DNA from: Cumulibacter soli
GTDB lineage: Bacteria; Actinomycetota; Actinomycetes; Mycobacteriales; Antricoccaceae
Length of the DNA stretch: 64,000 nt
Direction: 5' to 3'
NCBI RefSeq assembly: GCF_004382795.1
Contig: NZ_SMSG01000006.1
Span: 298,542-362,541, forward strand
Numbering within the stretch: the first letter of the stretch is position 1; each line of letters starts with the position of its first letter. The notes below the pieces were generated by a model. That model saw only the letters and a list, made by a program, of their open reading frames with translations, was not told where the DNA came from and did not search any database. The position numbers and the translations under genes are program-made. Below are positions 8,792-16,098 of this stretch, piece after piece.

Positions 8792-8826
8792 ATGCCCCGT
8801 CCACGTCCGTGGGCGGGGCATTCGTC
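8792..8826 (+). terminator. Rho-independent terminator after the GlsB-type gene
   Basis: A 14-bp stem (8792-8805 with 8808-8821, one G-T wobble) closes a 2-base loop and is followed by a weakly T-rich stretch. It lies 12 bp after the GlsB-type stop and ends that transcript before orn. Confidence 0.8.
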
Positions 8827-8882
8827 TGTTCGCGACAGCGCCAGGTGATCGGATGCCGAGGGCAAGACTTAGGGTTGTCGAC

Positions 8883-9512
8883 ATGACTGACTCCGCGAAA
8901 TCCGACGTGCTGGTGTGGATCGACTGTGAGATGACTGGCTTACGGCTCGATACCGACGCGCTGATCGAGGTCGCCGCGATCGTCACCGACGGCGACCTCA
9001 ACGTGCTTGACGAAGGGATCGACCTCGTCATCCACACGTCCGAGGAGAAGCTCGCGGGAATGCCTCCGGTCGTTGTCGACATGCACGCCGCCAGCGGCCT
9101 CACCGACGAGGTTCGCGCATCGACGCTGACCCTCCAGCAGGCTGAGGACCAGGTCATCGAGTACCTCAGCAAGCACATCGCCAGCCCGGGCACGGTGCCG
9201 TTGTGCGGCAACTCGATCGCAGTGGACCGAGGGTTCATCGCTCGCGATATGCCGCGCGTCGACAACCTGCTGCACTATCGAATGATCGACGTGTCCTCGG
9301 TCAAAGAGTTGACCCGCCGCTGGTTCCCTCGCGCGTACTACAACAAGCCGGAGAAGGGCCTGGCACACCGCGCTCTAGCGGACATTCTCGAGTCGATCGC
9401 GGAACTGAGGTACTACCGCAGCGCTGTCTTCGTTCCGCAACCGGGACCGTCATCCGAAGAAGCGAAACGGATCGCCGCAGAGCTGCCCCCGGTAACTCCC
9501 CTCGGCGCCTGA
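8883..9512 (+). CDS. orn: Oligoribonuclease
   Basis: A 209-residue DEDDh 3'-5' exoribonuclease that degrades short oligonucleotides, including pGpG. Exo motifs are visible: WIDCEMTGL (Asp and Glu), NSIAVDRGF (Asp), and HRALADI (His and Asp) near the C-terminus. I chose ATG 8883 because [19 protein letters not shown] matches the usual distance to motif I; an in-frame ATG at 8853 would add ten residues. It ends about 160 bp before tRNA-His, the attachment site of the prophage. Confidence 0.93.
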   Translation: MTDSAKSDVLVWIDCEMTGLRLDTDALIEVAAIVTDGDLNVLDEGIDLVIHTSEEKLAGMPPVVVDMHAASGLTDEVRASTLTLQQAEDQVIEYLSKHIASPGTVPLCGNSIAVDRGFIARDMPRVDNLLHYRMIDVSSVKELTRRWFPRAYYNKPEKGLAHRALADILESIAELRYYRSAVFVPQPGPSSEEAKRIAAELPPVTPLGA

Positions 9513-9669
9513 GCCCGCCTGCCAAATGCCCTATAGCTCCCGTCGCTGAGGGCGCGCAGGTGAACCTTGCCGCAATGCGGCCGCCAGACACTGCTCAGTT
9601 GCTCGCCACCCCGCAGAAACATTGGTTCGGGGTATCCGTTATGCTTGGTCGTCGCACTTTGCGGCAATG

Positions 9670-9745
9670 GTGGGTATAGCTCAGCTGGTAGAGCGCTGCG
9701 TTGTGGTCGCAGATGTCGCGGGTTCGAGTCCCGTTACTCACCCCA
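9670..9745 (+). tRNA. tRNA-His (anticodon GTG), prophage attachment site
   Basis: Acceptor GTGGGTA (9670-9676) pairs with TACTCAC (9735-9741). C73 is at 9742 and an encoded CCA at 9743-9745. The extra G at 9669 can pair with C73, the tRNA-His identity feature. The anticodon loop carries GTG, and the T arm is GCGGG/CCCGT with loop TTCGAGT. The 3' part from 9718 is duplicated at 47302-47329, so prophage integration rebuilt the 3' end of this gene. Confidence 0.96.
9718..9745 (+). repeat. attL core (28 bp)
   Basis: Identical to 47302-47329. It starts at the T-arm stem of tRNA-His and ends with the encoded CCA, so the reconstituted tRNA is complete. Confidence 0.93.
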
Positions 9746-9774
9746 CAAAGTGCCTGGTCAGGGCACATAACGCC

Positions 9775-9824
9775 GACAGGTGTTGACGAGAATCCCGCTC
9801 TCGTCAACACCTGTCAGTCGTTTT
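9775..9824 (+). terminator. Phage-borne terminator replacing the tRNA-His terminator
   Basis: A perfect 17-bp stem (9775-9791 with 9799-9815) closes a 7-base loop, followed within a few bases by TTTT. It lies just inside the prophage, 30 bp after the tRNA, and probably ends tRNA-His transcription before the integrase gene. The stem contains TGTTGAC and GTCAACA, which recur near attR, so it may also be an integrase arm site. Confidence 0.85.
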
Positions 9825-9839
9825 AGCCATCATTGACGC

Positions 9840-10985
9840 ATGGCAAGCATCCGCAAACGCGCACGCAAGGACGGCACCCCGTACTGGTCCGTACTGTGGC
9901 GCAAGGACGGCCGCCAGACGTCCATCAGCGTCGATAGCGAGCGAGACGCCGAACACATACGAGCCTGGCTCGACCTCACCGGGCGACTCCCCGACTCCCC
10001 CGCACCTGAGGACGCCACCCAAACCGTCTCTCAGGTCATCGAGGAGCACATCGCACAGTTGTCCGGCGTCGAGGATCGCACCATCACCGGCTACCGGGCG
10101 CTCGCGCGAAACCACATCGCGCCACACCTCGGCCATATCCCCATCAATGCGCTCACGCGGGCCCACGTCGCCCAATGGGTCAGGACGCTCGGCCAGGGCG
10201 CCAGTGAGCGCACGAAACGCCCCCTGCGGCCCAAGACCATCCGGAACGCGCACGCACTGCTCAGCGCAGCACTCTCCACCGCACACACGGCGGGACTCAT
10301 CCCCAAGAACCCCGCCGAGGGGCTCCGCCTTCCCGCACGCGACACCAAGTCCAGCGTGCTGCTACCTCGTGACGAGTTCGAGCTCGTCCTCGATCAGTTC
10401 ACCGATCTCGCGTGGCGACGGTTCTTTCTCGTGCTCGCACAGACGGGCATGCGATGGGGTGAGGCTGCCGCGCTGACCGTTGCAGACGTCAACCGGCGCG
10501 CCGGGACCGTCAGCGTCACCAAGGGCGTGAAACGTATCGACGGAGCGCACAATATCGTCGGGACCCCGAAGACGCAGCGATCCAACCGCGTCATCAGCAT
10601 CCCGCCGTCGCTCATGACCGAACTGCTCCCGCTACTCGTGCGCCCCGGCTCCGCGCAACTGTTCGCTGGCCTCACCGGTACGGCGTACTCGTCACGACCG
10701 GCACACCACGCCTGGACGAAAGCCGTCAAGGCCTCCGGCGTGCCCACGGTCGCGACGATGAAAGATCTCCGCTCCTCGCACGCCTCCTGGCTCCTCGAGG
10801 ACGGCGTCAACCCCAAGGTCGTCCAGGAGCGCCTTGGGCACGACCGGATCTCGACAACGATGGAGATCTACGCTCACGTCAACCGCGGCGCTGACGCGGC
10901 CGCCGCTGCCCTACTCGACGGTCTAGGCAAGTCCCAGACGTCGGGGGCTACGAGCGCGCTGTCGGGTGACTCGCTGGCGACCTAG
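9840..10985 (+). CDS. int: Phage tyrosine recombinase (integrase)
   Basis: A 381-residue integrase. The N-terminal part is an arm-binding domain (MASIRKRARKDGTPYW style), then a SAM-like core-binding domain at about 60-150, then the catalytic domain. Catalytic residues are R205 (TGMRWGEAA), R311 (KDLRSSHASW), H334 (RLGHDRIST) and nucleophile Y344 (MEIYAHV). Box II reads KDLR where most relatives have HxxR, so Lys replaces the first His. It lies 95 bp from the attL core and would recombine attP with the tRNA-His attB. Its 3' end overlaps the convergent DUF3263 gene by 63 bp. Confidence 0.95.
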   Translation: MASIRKRARKDGTPYWSVLWRKDGRQTSISVDSERDAEHIRAWLDLTGRLPDSPAPEDATQTVSQVIEEHIAQLSGVEDRTITGYRALARNHIAPHLGHIPINALTRAHVAQWVRTLGQGASERTKRPLRPKTIRNAHALLSAALSTAHTAGLIPKNPAEGLRLPARDTKSSVLLPRDEFELVLDQFTDLAWRRFFLVLAQTGMRWGEAAALTVADVNRRAGTVSVTKGVKRIDGAHNIVGTPKTQRSNRVISIPPSLMTELLPLLVRPGSAQLFAGLTGTAYSSRPAHHAWTKAVKASGVPTVATMKDLRSSHASWLLEDGVNPKVVQERLGHDRISTTMEIYAHVNRGADAAAAALLDGLGKSQTSGATSALSGDSLAT

Positions 10986-11174
10986 CCGGTTCACGGTCGT
11001 CGGTGCGTACGCCAGCGCCGCCGGCTGATCAATCAACGCGTTCAGCAGTTGGTAGTACCGCGTGCCAGTCACGCCAAGCTCATCGCTCGCCGCTTGCTCC
11101 TTCGCGCCGGCGTAACGCCACCAGCGTGCCTCGAAATCGAGGATCGCTCGGTCCCGCTCGCTTAACGTGTTCAT
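10923..11174 (-). CDS. DUF3263 family protein
   Basis: An 83-residue protein with the family pattern: SERDRAILDFEARWWRYAG at residues 5-23, then GVTGTRYYQLLNALID. DUF3263 proteins are small actinobacterial and actinophage proteins with a predicted helix-turn-helix; I infer a DNA-binding regulator. It starts at an ATG overlapping the stop of the upstream metallopeptidase gene (ATGA), and its 3' end runs 63 bp into the integrase gene on the other strand, so its transcription could interfere with integrase expression. Confidence 0.85.
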   Translation of the reverse strand: MNTLSERDRAILDFEARWWRYAGAKEQAASDELGVTGTRYYQLLNALIDQPAALAYAPTTVNRLGRQRVTRQRARSPRRLGLA

Positions 11175-11617
11175 TCGTCTTCCAGTTCGTGCGTGACCTG
11201 ATCTAAGCGCCGCTGTATGTGGCGCTCCTCGAATGGCGTCAGCGCGCGGAAACGAGCGCGGATCATGGCGACGTCAACCCAGAGGTCCTCGGCGAGTTCG
11301 TGCTCGTTGCTGGACCACTGCAGCGCGTACACGAGCTGCTCCAGGCTGATCAAGCGGCGCGCGGCCTCGCGCTCGACTGTCTCCTCTTCGCGCGCATCGA
11401 GCACCATCTCACCGGCTAGCGGGCCGCGCTCGAGATGCACGAGTTCGTGCGTCAGCGTCGATCGCCGCTCAGCCTGCAGTAGGTCTTCGCGCAGCGTGAT
11501 TCGTGGCGGGCTCGACCATTCCGTCCAGCCGTGCGCCTCCTCGGCCGCGTCGTGACGGTCGAGGGTGACGTTAGTGAGTGCTCGGAGTGCTCGCCATGGG
11601 TGCCAGATCTGCCGCAT
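11171..11617 (-). CDS. ImmA/IrrE-type metallopeptidase
   Basis: With the ATG at 11617 the protein has 148 residues. The zinc site is LTHELVHLERG (HExxH), followed by REEETVEREAARRLI, where a downstream Glu is expected to complete the site. This is the ImmA/IrrE (DUF955) pattern; ImmA of ICEBs1 cleaves an immunity repressor. The frame is open back to 11770, but the extra residues are Arg/Pro-rich and less convincing. No ribosome-binding site precedes 11617; the message may be leaderless. It is coupled to DUF3263. I infer a role in induction by repressor cleavage. Confidence 0.8.
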   Translation of the reverse strand: MRQIWHPWRALRALTNVTLDRHDAAEEAHGWTEWSSPPRITLREDLLQAERRSTLTHELVHLERGPLAGEMVLDAREEETVEREAARRLISLEQLVYALQWSSNEHELAEDLWVDVAMIRARFRALTPFEERHIQRRLDQVTHELEDE

Positions 11618-11730
11618 GGGTGCAGCGTAAAGACGAGGCCAGACAGGAACGGGCGTCCTACGCGAAAGCGGCTGCGCGCAAGCCGGAATCCCCAACGCGC
11701 GGGCGGTATCCGGGACGATAGTGTGAACCA

Positions 11731-12012
11731 GTGTCAGGTAGAGGAAAGCCGTTGCCCGACGACGATCCACGCCACGGCACGACCAACGGCTACGGGAACC
11801 TCGGCTGCCGCTGCGATGACTGCCGCGCCGCGCATGCGGCCCACCACGCTGCGTACATCCGACGGAAGCGAGAAGAAGGTCAGATCGTCGGCGAGCACGG
11901 CTCGAGCGTCGCCTACGACACCGGCTGCCGGTGCGACATATGCCGTCTGGCCCACAACGCTCGATCGGTGGAGAAGAAGCGGCGCATCAGAGCGCGCCGC
12001 GAGAACGGCTAG
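11731..12012 (+). CDS. Small Cys-rich protein with two HGT-CRCxxC units
   Basis: A 93-residue basic protein with two similar halves: an HGT...GCRCDDCRAAH unit near residues 15-35 and an HGS...GCRCDICRLAH unit near 55-75, each followed by an Arg/Lys-rich helix. Each CxCxxC with nearby His probably binds zinc, and the basic tails suggest nucleic-acid binding. The same unit occurs once in the early gene at 17141. I know this pattern only from uncharacterised actinophage proteins. It is rightward, between leftward genes, and its stop overlaps the stop of the convergent GIY-YIG gene by 4 bp. Confidence 0.75.
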   Translation: MSGRGKPLPDDDPRHGTTNGYGNLGCRCDDCRAAHAAHHAAYIRRKREEGQIVGEHGSSVAYDTGCRCDICRLAHNARSVEKKRRIRARRENG

Positions 12013-12791
12013 GACGACTCATCAGATTCGCCGTCGGCCGAGAACTCGGCCATGACGTTCCCGACGAGGGCAGGGACGTCGATCGCCTCGGGTGCGGGGC
12101 GTGCTCGACCCTCGGCGTACGCCAGACGCGCAGCGGCGAGGTCGGCCAATCTGACGGCCTGGATCACGATCACGCGCCGCAGGCCTGCCGACACCTCGCC
12201 GCGCTCGTGGGCGACAGCCGCGACCCTCGACAGAGTCTCGGCGCGTCGAGCGATCCGCACGTCGGGATGCTCACGGTCCTCACGCATGTCGGCGGGGACC
12301 AGCCCGAACCGAAATGATGCCGGGAGCGCCACAGGCGTCGACACCGGCGGAATCTTCTCGTTGAGGATGGCCTGGTACTTCGAGTTCTTGATCGCGTTGA
12401 CGTACACCGAGTACTCGATGGCGTCGAGCTTGGCCTTCTTCTCCGGATCGGTCCGGAGGTCCTCGACCGGGTACAGCTCGAACTCAGCGACCTCGAAGGG
12501 GTCGAGGATGCGGTAGGCGAGGGTGTCCGACCGCTGGCCGCGGAGGTGCCGGCCGATCCGGGTCCCGAAGTCCTCCCAGGTCTGTCCGACGTAGATCGGC
12601 TCGCCGTCGTAGTCATAGAACGCGTAGACCCCGATGCACTTGTTGAGCTTCTTCCCGCTCGCCGGGTCCTCGGTGCTCAGCGCCTCAGTCAGGAGCTCGC
12701 GGAAGCCCTGCACAAACCGGGTCGGCATCGACTTCTTGGTCGGCGGCGTCCTCTCGGGCTCGTTGTAACTCGCGATCCCTCGGCTAGCCAT
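12009..12791 (-). CDS. GIY-YIG endonuclease, probable restriction enzyme
   Basis: A 260-residue protein. Residues 54-56 (GVY) and 67-69 (YVG) form the GIY-YIG pair, followed by TRIGRHL with the catalytic Arg at about 78 and a candidate metal-binding Glu at about 126. The C-terminal half has no motif I know. The gene overlaps the cytosine-5 methyltransferase start region by 8 bp (12784-12791) and follows it in one operon, the classic layout of a type II restriction-modification pair. GIY-YIG restriction enzymes include Eco29kI; I do not claim the same site. It could instead be a repair or homing nuclease, but the coupling favours restriction. Confidence 0.8.
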   Translation of the reverse strand: MASRGIASYNEPERTPPTKKSMPTRFVQGFRELLTEALSTEDPASGKKLNKCIGVYAFYDYDGEPIYVGQTWEDFGTRIGRHLRGQRSDTLAYRILDPFEVAEFELYPVEDLRTDPEKKAKLDAIEYSVYVNAIKNSKYQAILNEKIPPVSTPVALPASFRFGLVPADMREDREHPDVRIARRAETLSRVAAVAHERGEVSAGLRRVIVIQAVRLADLAAARLAYAEGRARPAPEAIDVPALVGNVMAEFSADGESDESS

Positions 12792-13941
12792 GAGCGGCCT
12801 CCGTCACGAGATCCGATGCCAAACGACCGCGCACGAGCGGCATGAGGTAGTGCTCCGCCAGCCACGACACCACGGGGGCGGCGACCGCGTCGCCGAAGCC
12901 AAACAGCGCCTGGTTCGTCCGGGCACCGCTTAGGTCGTACTCGCCCGCACCCATAAGTCGGGCGTACTCGCGCGGGGTCATCCAGCGCACCTGGAGCCGC
13001 TTGTTGCCCAGCCTGACGACCGCCTGCTTCGAGGACCCACCGCGAGCTGTGCGGAGGCAGCCCGAGATGTCGTCGGGCCGCGCTTCCCAAACGGCGACAC
13101 CGTTGCGGGTGCGCCGGTAGGCCGTGCGGTACTTGACGCCGGGCGTGCGCTTGAGCGCCATCAACCGCTCACTCTGGGTCGGTGAGAGCGAGGACACGAA
13201 CGCGGCGGTGCGCTCGGCGTCCCACCAGCGTTCGTCGCCGAGCGCCATCTCCTCGATCTGTTCGCTGAGCCCTTCTGTCAGTGGCGACGGGGGTGTCGGC
13301 AGTGATGCACGATGGGTCCGAAGGCTCTTGTCGCCGTAGACCCACTGGAGCCAGTCGGGTCGAAGCTCGGAGTTGGGCTCTGGCTCGTCCGCGGGAGGGT
13401 TCTGTGCGCCGACGATGAACAGGCGGGGTCGGGACTGGGGCACGAATCGACGAGCGTCGATGGACAGGACGTCGACCGAGTAGCCCAGCGCGTTGAAGGC
13501 CCGGATCGCCGCGGCGAGGTCGTCGCCGCCGTGTGAGGTCGCGAGGCCGACGACGTTCTCCAGGACGACGGCCTCCGGCCGGTCGTCTCCGAGATCGTCG
13601 AGCAGACGGACGAACTGCCAGAACGTGCCGGACTGCGCGCCGGCGAAGCCCGCGCGGTTGCCCGCCAGGGAGAGGTCAGTGCAGGGCGAGGAGGCCCATG
13701 CGAGGGAAGCGCCGCGGGGCAACTGGTCGACCTTGACCTTGCCGATGTCGCCGAGCGCGAAGGCGTGGCCGTCGGACTCTCCGAACTGGGCGTCGTACAT
13801 CGCTTTCTTGTCGGCCTCGTAGTCGTTGGCCCACGCGACGCGGAAACCGGCCGCTTCCAGGCCCATGCGCGCGAGGCCGATGCCTGCGAAGAACTCCAAC
13901 ACTTGCGGCCGGGCAGCCTCGATCGACGTCACGTTTCGCAC
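12784..13941 (-). CDS. DNA cytosine-5 methyltransferase
   Basis: A 385-residue C5 methyltransferase. Motif I is LEFFAGIG at 15-22, motif IV SSPCTDLS with catalytic Cys87, motif VI ENV at 128-130, motif VIII QSRPR at 169-173, and the C-terminal motifs IX-X are represented by MTPREYARLMG and GFGDAVAAPV. Motif IV reads PCTDLS rather than the common PCQxFS. It should methylate a cytosine in the site cut by the coupled GIY-YIG nuclease. The start is GTG at 13941, only 6 bases after a TAGGCT -10 element, so the message is probably leaderless. It is likely cargo that protects the lysogen. Confidence 0.92.
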   Translation of the reverse strand: MRNVTSIEAARPQVLEFFAGIGLARMGLEAAGFRVAWANDYEADKKAMYDAQFGESDGHAFALGDIGKVKVDQLPRGASLAWASSPCTDLSLAGNRAGFAGAQSGTFWQFVRLLDDLGDDRPEAVVLENVVGLATSHGGDDLAAAIRAFNALGYSVDVLSIDARRFVPQSRPRLFIVGAQNPPADEPEPNSELRPDWLQWVYGDKSLRTHRASLPTPPSPLTEGLSEQIEEMALGDERWWDAERTAAFVSSLSPTQSERLMALKRTPGVKYRTAYRRTRNGVAVWEARPDDISGCLRTARGGSSKQAVVRLGNKRLQVRWMTPREYARLMGAGEYDLSGARTNQALFGFGDAVAAPVVSWLAEHYLMPLVRGRLASDLVTEAAHG

Positions 13942-13947
13942 GACTTG

Positions 13948-13969
13948 AGCCTAGCGACAACGTCTGTCG
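13948..13969 (-). promoter_or_regulatory. Candidate leaderless promoter and operator of the methyltransferase
   Basis: On the reverse strand TAGGCT (13953-13948) lies 6 bases before the GTG, the spacing of leaderless actinobacterial promoters. Just upstream is an inverted repeat, CGACA-N5-TGTCG (13955-13969), where a regulator could bind. No good -35 is visible. The rest of 13970-14242 holds no convincing gene. Confidence 0.4.
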
Positions 13970-14242
13970 TTCCCGTGAGGCGGGCTGGTGTGGCGCATTT
14001 TCGATCAGCCGACGCCAGGTCACAGCCCGTCATAGCCTTGGATGATACTCGGTGAGTCGTGGGCGTCGAGCCCGGCAGACCCGCCATCAACGCCAAGCGA
14101 CCGCATATGTATTCATTCGCGACGGTGTAGGCCGCGTTGCTGCTATTGAGTTTGAGTACGCCGCCCATCGAGATTCTCACTGCGTCCGTCACACCGCTAG
14201 TTGTGCGGACCCCCCGTGCCCTCGATCGCGTACCAACCCGCC

Positions 14243-14611
14243 TCAGCCACAATCTGCCCCCATCTCCCTATGAATCCCAAATCGCCGGCCCAACTCAGCC
14301 AGCAGTTGCTCCGGCTGCGCCAACCGCAACGCTTCCTCGATCGACATCACGCCGATCGTTCGCCGCGTCGGCGAGCCACCCTCCAACACGGCGGCGGCGC
14401 TACCGGGCGCCCAGTCGAGGACGTCGTCGAGCCGCGCGATGCTGGTCGGGCCTACGCGTACGCCGGCGAGGATCTTGAGCGTGGTGTCTTTGCCTGGTCC
14501 CCCGCGTGCCGCGATACCGCGCGCGGTGACATTGAGGCGGGCCATTTCGGTGCGGACGAATTCGGCAAGGCGTTGGCGGTTGGCTGTCGAGACCGATCGA
14601 GTAGGTGTCAC
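14243..14611 (-). CDS. Small helix-turn-helix-like regulator
   Basis: A 122-residue protein with an N-terminal part that reads like a Xre-type helix-turn-helix: RLAEFVRTEMARLNVTARGIAARGGPG and a following recognition-helix-like stretch ending ILAGVRVGPTSIARLD. The C-terminal half is hydrophilic and unrecognised. The start is GTG at 14611 with AGGA about 12 bases upstream. It is the last gene of the leftward lysogeny operon. It may be a second repressor or modulator of the restriction genes downstream. Confidence 0.6.
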   Translation of the reverse strand: MTPTRSVSTANRQRLAEFVRTEMARLNVTARGIAARGGPGKDTTLKILAGVRVGPTSIARLDDVLDWAPGSAAAVLEGGSPTRRTIGVMSIEEALRLAQPEQLLAELGRRFGIHREMGADCG

Positions 14612-14626
14612 GAGTATGTGTCCTGC

Positions 14627-15154
14627 TCACTCGGTCACTTGAGCGTTCGTGACGCGGTACGTGTCGTCATCGAGCGTGACGTCGCACGTGTAGGTGAATG
14701 GCACCGTTCCACCAAACGAATTCGCCCCGTGGCCAGTCCCCGCGACAGTCGCGACGTTGCCGTCGCTATCACGACCGAGCGTCGGACCGAGGTCGAAACT
14801 CGCCGAACCGGGATCCTTCAGTTTCGCCTCGGCGGCGGTCTGGCACGCTGCGACGGCGTAGTCGTCGGAGGCCGTTGTTCCACTGCTGCCAACTGCTATC
14901 GCGACGACGATGCCTATTACGACCGCACCGAACGCACCGAACCCGATCCAGGTGTTGCGGTTCTTTTTCTTCCGTTCGTCATCACCGAGCAAATACTTGT
15001 AGCGGTAGATGCCCTGACGGTCCTTGAGTGAAAGCGGGCGCTTTTCGGGGCCACGCTGGATGTCGTAGTCGTCGAGGTCGGCATGCGTGAGCGAATCGGC
15101 GTCGGTGGGCCACCCATCGGGAAGCCGCGGGTACTCCTCGCTCATCGCGCTCAC
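14627..15154 (-). CDS. Single-pass membrane protein of the lysogeny operon
   Basis: A 175-residue protein: an acidic cytoplasmic N-terminus (about 1-65), a Lys/Arg-rich stop (ERKKKNRN), one hydrophobic helix at about 69-91 beginning IGFGAFGAVV, then an outside domain with two cysteines (in ACQTAAEAKLKDPGSASF and TYTCDVTL) that could form a disulfide. This outside domain resembles short extracytoplasmic domains often seen in prophage genes; I cannot name it. Being cotranscribed with the repressor (ATGA overlap at 15151-15154), it would be expressed in the lysogen. Superinfection exclusion is a reasonable guess, not shown. Confidence 0.65.
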   Translation of the reverse strand: MSAMSEEYPRLPDGWPTDADSLTHADLDDYDIQRGPEKRPLSLKDRQGIYRYKYLLGDDERKKKNRNTWIGFGAFGAVVIGIVVAIAVGSSGTTASDDYAVAACQTAAEAKLKDPGSASFDLGPTLGRDSDGNVATVAGTGHGANSFGGTVPFTYTCDVTLDDDTYRVTNAQVTE

Positions 15155-15681
15155 CTGGTCCTGTTGTCCTTCGGCGGCTTCCGAGCCGCTCGCCTAACAG
15201 GTTTTTTACCAGACTCGGTGTCGTGAAGCATATTTGGCTCTGGCGGATTCGCCTTCGGGTCGAAAGGCGAACGCGCCGCATCGAGATCGGCGACTGTAGC
15301 GCCGGCCGAGTCTTCGGACTTCTCGAGCAGGGCATCAACAACGGAAAGCACGACGCGTCTTTGCTTACTGGTAAGCCGATCTGCTTCGCGAGGCAGTCGG
15401 AACGGCGGGCCTGCAGACTCCTCGCCACGCAACCGCTGAAGCTGCTCCTCGGGCACACGGAAGTACTTCGCCGCTGTTTCCAGAGTGCCGCGGCTCACGG
15501 ACATGCCATTAATCAGGCGTCTCGCAGTCTCGGGCGCGACATCGATCGCCTTGGCGAGGTCTCGGCCACTCTCTAGGCCTCTTCCCTCGAATAGGTCGCG
15601 CCACTGCGCGGGGACTTCTTCTCTCACGTCTACGAGCCTCCCGCGTGCCCTGTCTCGCTGTCTAGCCACACCTGTAGACAT
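15151..15681 (-). CDS. Probable prophage repressor (HTH)
   Basis: A 176-residue protein with a Xre/lambda-repressor-like helix-turn-helix at about residues 36-75: GRDLAKAIDVAPETARRLING then VSRGTLETAAKYF. The C-terminal 90 residues are charged and Pro/Lys-rich, with no LexA-type Ser-Lys protease motif, which fits induction through the ImmA-like metallopeptidase instead. It is first in the leftward operon and faces the Cro-like gene across 165 bp of palindromes. A TGTAGAC/GTCTACA operator overlaps its own start codon, suggesting autoregulation. Repressor function is inferred from position, HTH and operators. Confidence 0.75.
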   Translation of the reverse strand: MSTGVARQRDRARGRLVDVREEVPAQWRDLFEGRGLESGRDLAKAIDVAPETARRLINGMSVSRGTLETAAKYFRVPEEQLQRLRGEESAGPPFRLPREADRLTSKQRRVVLSVVDALLEKSEDSAGATVADLDAARSPFDPKANPPEPNMLHDTESGKKPVRRAARKPPKDNRTR

Positions 15682-15691
15682 GGCGTCTACA
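15673..15691. promoter_or_regulatory. Operator 1 (TGTAGAC-N5-GTCTACA) over the repressor start
   Basis: A perfect 7-bp inverted repeat whose centre contains the repressor ATG. Binding here would block repressor initiation. Confidence 0.7.
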
Positions 15692-15725
15692 AATAACGTC
15701 CTTGTAAGTATGGCTGGCGCTGATT

Positions 15726-15737
15726 ATCTGCGCAGAT
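15726..15737. promoter_or_regulatory. 12-bp palindrome in the switch region
   Basis: ATCTGCGCAGAT is a perfect palindrome midway between operators 1 and 2. Its sequence differs from the TGTAGAC sites, so it may bind another protein such as the Cro-like product. Confidence 0.4.
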
Positions 15738-15750
15738 TCGACACGGGTTG

Positions 15751-15770
15751 TGTAGACAGAACTGTCTACA
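15751..15770. promoter_or_regulatory. Operator 2 (TGTAGACA-N4-TGTCTACA)
   Basis: A perfect 8-bp inverted repeat with a 4-base spacer, the best site in the region. It lies about 13 bp upstream of the -35 of the rightward promoter. Confidence 0.75.
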
Positions 15771-15779
15771 TCGTCTAAC

Positions 15780-15811
15780 GTCTTGCAAGACACGAGTCAT
15801 ACGTCTACAGT
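15780..15811 (+). promoter_or_regulatory. Rightward early promoter
   Basis: TTGCAA (15783-15788), a 17-base spacer and TACAGT (15806-15811) give a near-consensus sigma-70 promoter with a start expected near 15818. The -35 lies inside a perfect palindrome GTCTTGCAAGAC (15780-15791), and a half operator GTCTACA (15803-15809) covers the -10, so repression by occlusion is built in. Confidence 0.65.
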
Positions 15812-15846
15812 CGAAGGGGCAAGCAATGGAGTACTGGAGGTTGCTG

Positions 15847-16098
15847 GTGAAACTCATCAGCCATCAGGCATTGGCAAGCTATATGAACCATCGGGGCATG
15901 TCGGTGCGCACGCTCGCCGAGAGGTCGGGCGTGAACCGTTCAGTGATCGGCCACCTACGCTCAGGCCGTCGCAACACCTGTGGATCCGATTCAGCGAGGG
16001 CGATCGAGAAAGCACTCGACGCGCCATCCGGGTCTCTTTTTTTGGCGTCGGTGTCTCGCGTCTCGATAGCCGCTAGCCGTGAACGGCAAGCGTCATGA
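15847..16098 (+). CDS. Cro-like HTH protein, first early gene
   Basis: With GTG 15847 the product has 83 residues, with a Xre-type helix-turn-helix: MSVRTLAERSGVNRSVIGHL followed by a basic SGRRN stretch and ARAIEKALD. GGAGG (15836-15840) lies 6 bases before this GTG. An in-frame ATG at 15826, preceded by GAAGGGG, would add seven residues and is also plausible. It is the first gene behind the early promoter and divergent from the repressor, the position of cro. Its stop overlaps the next ATG (ATGA). Confidence 0.75.
   Translation: MKLISHQALASYMNHRGMSVRTLAERSGVNRSVIGHLRSGRRNTCGSDSARAIEKALDAPSGSLFLASVSRVSIAASRERQAS

Noticed and set aside
13929-14252. Reverse open frame of 107 codons upstream of the methyltransferase
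   Set aside because: It overlaps the methyltransferase start, lacks a ribosome-binding site and has no protein-like pattern.
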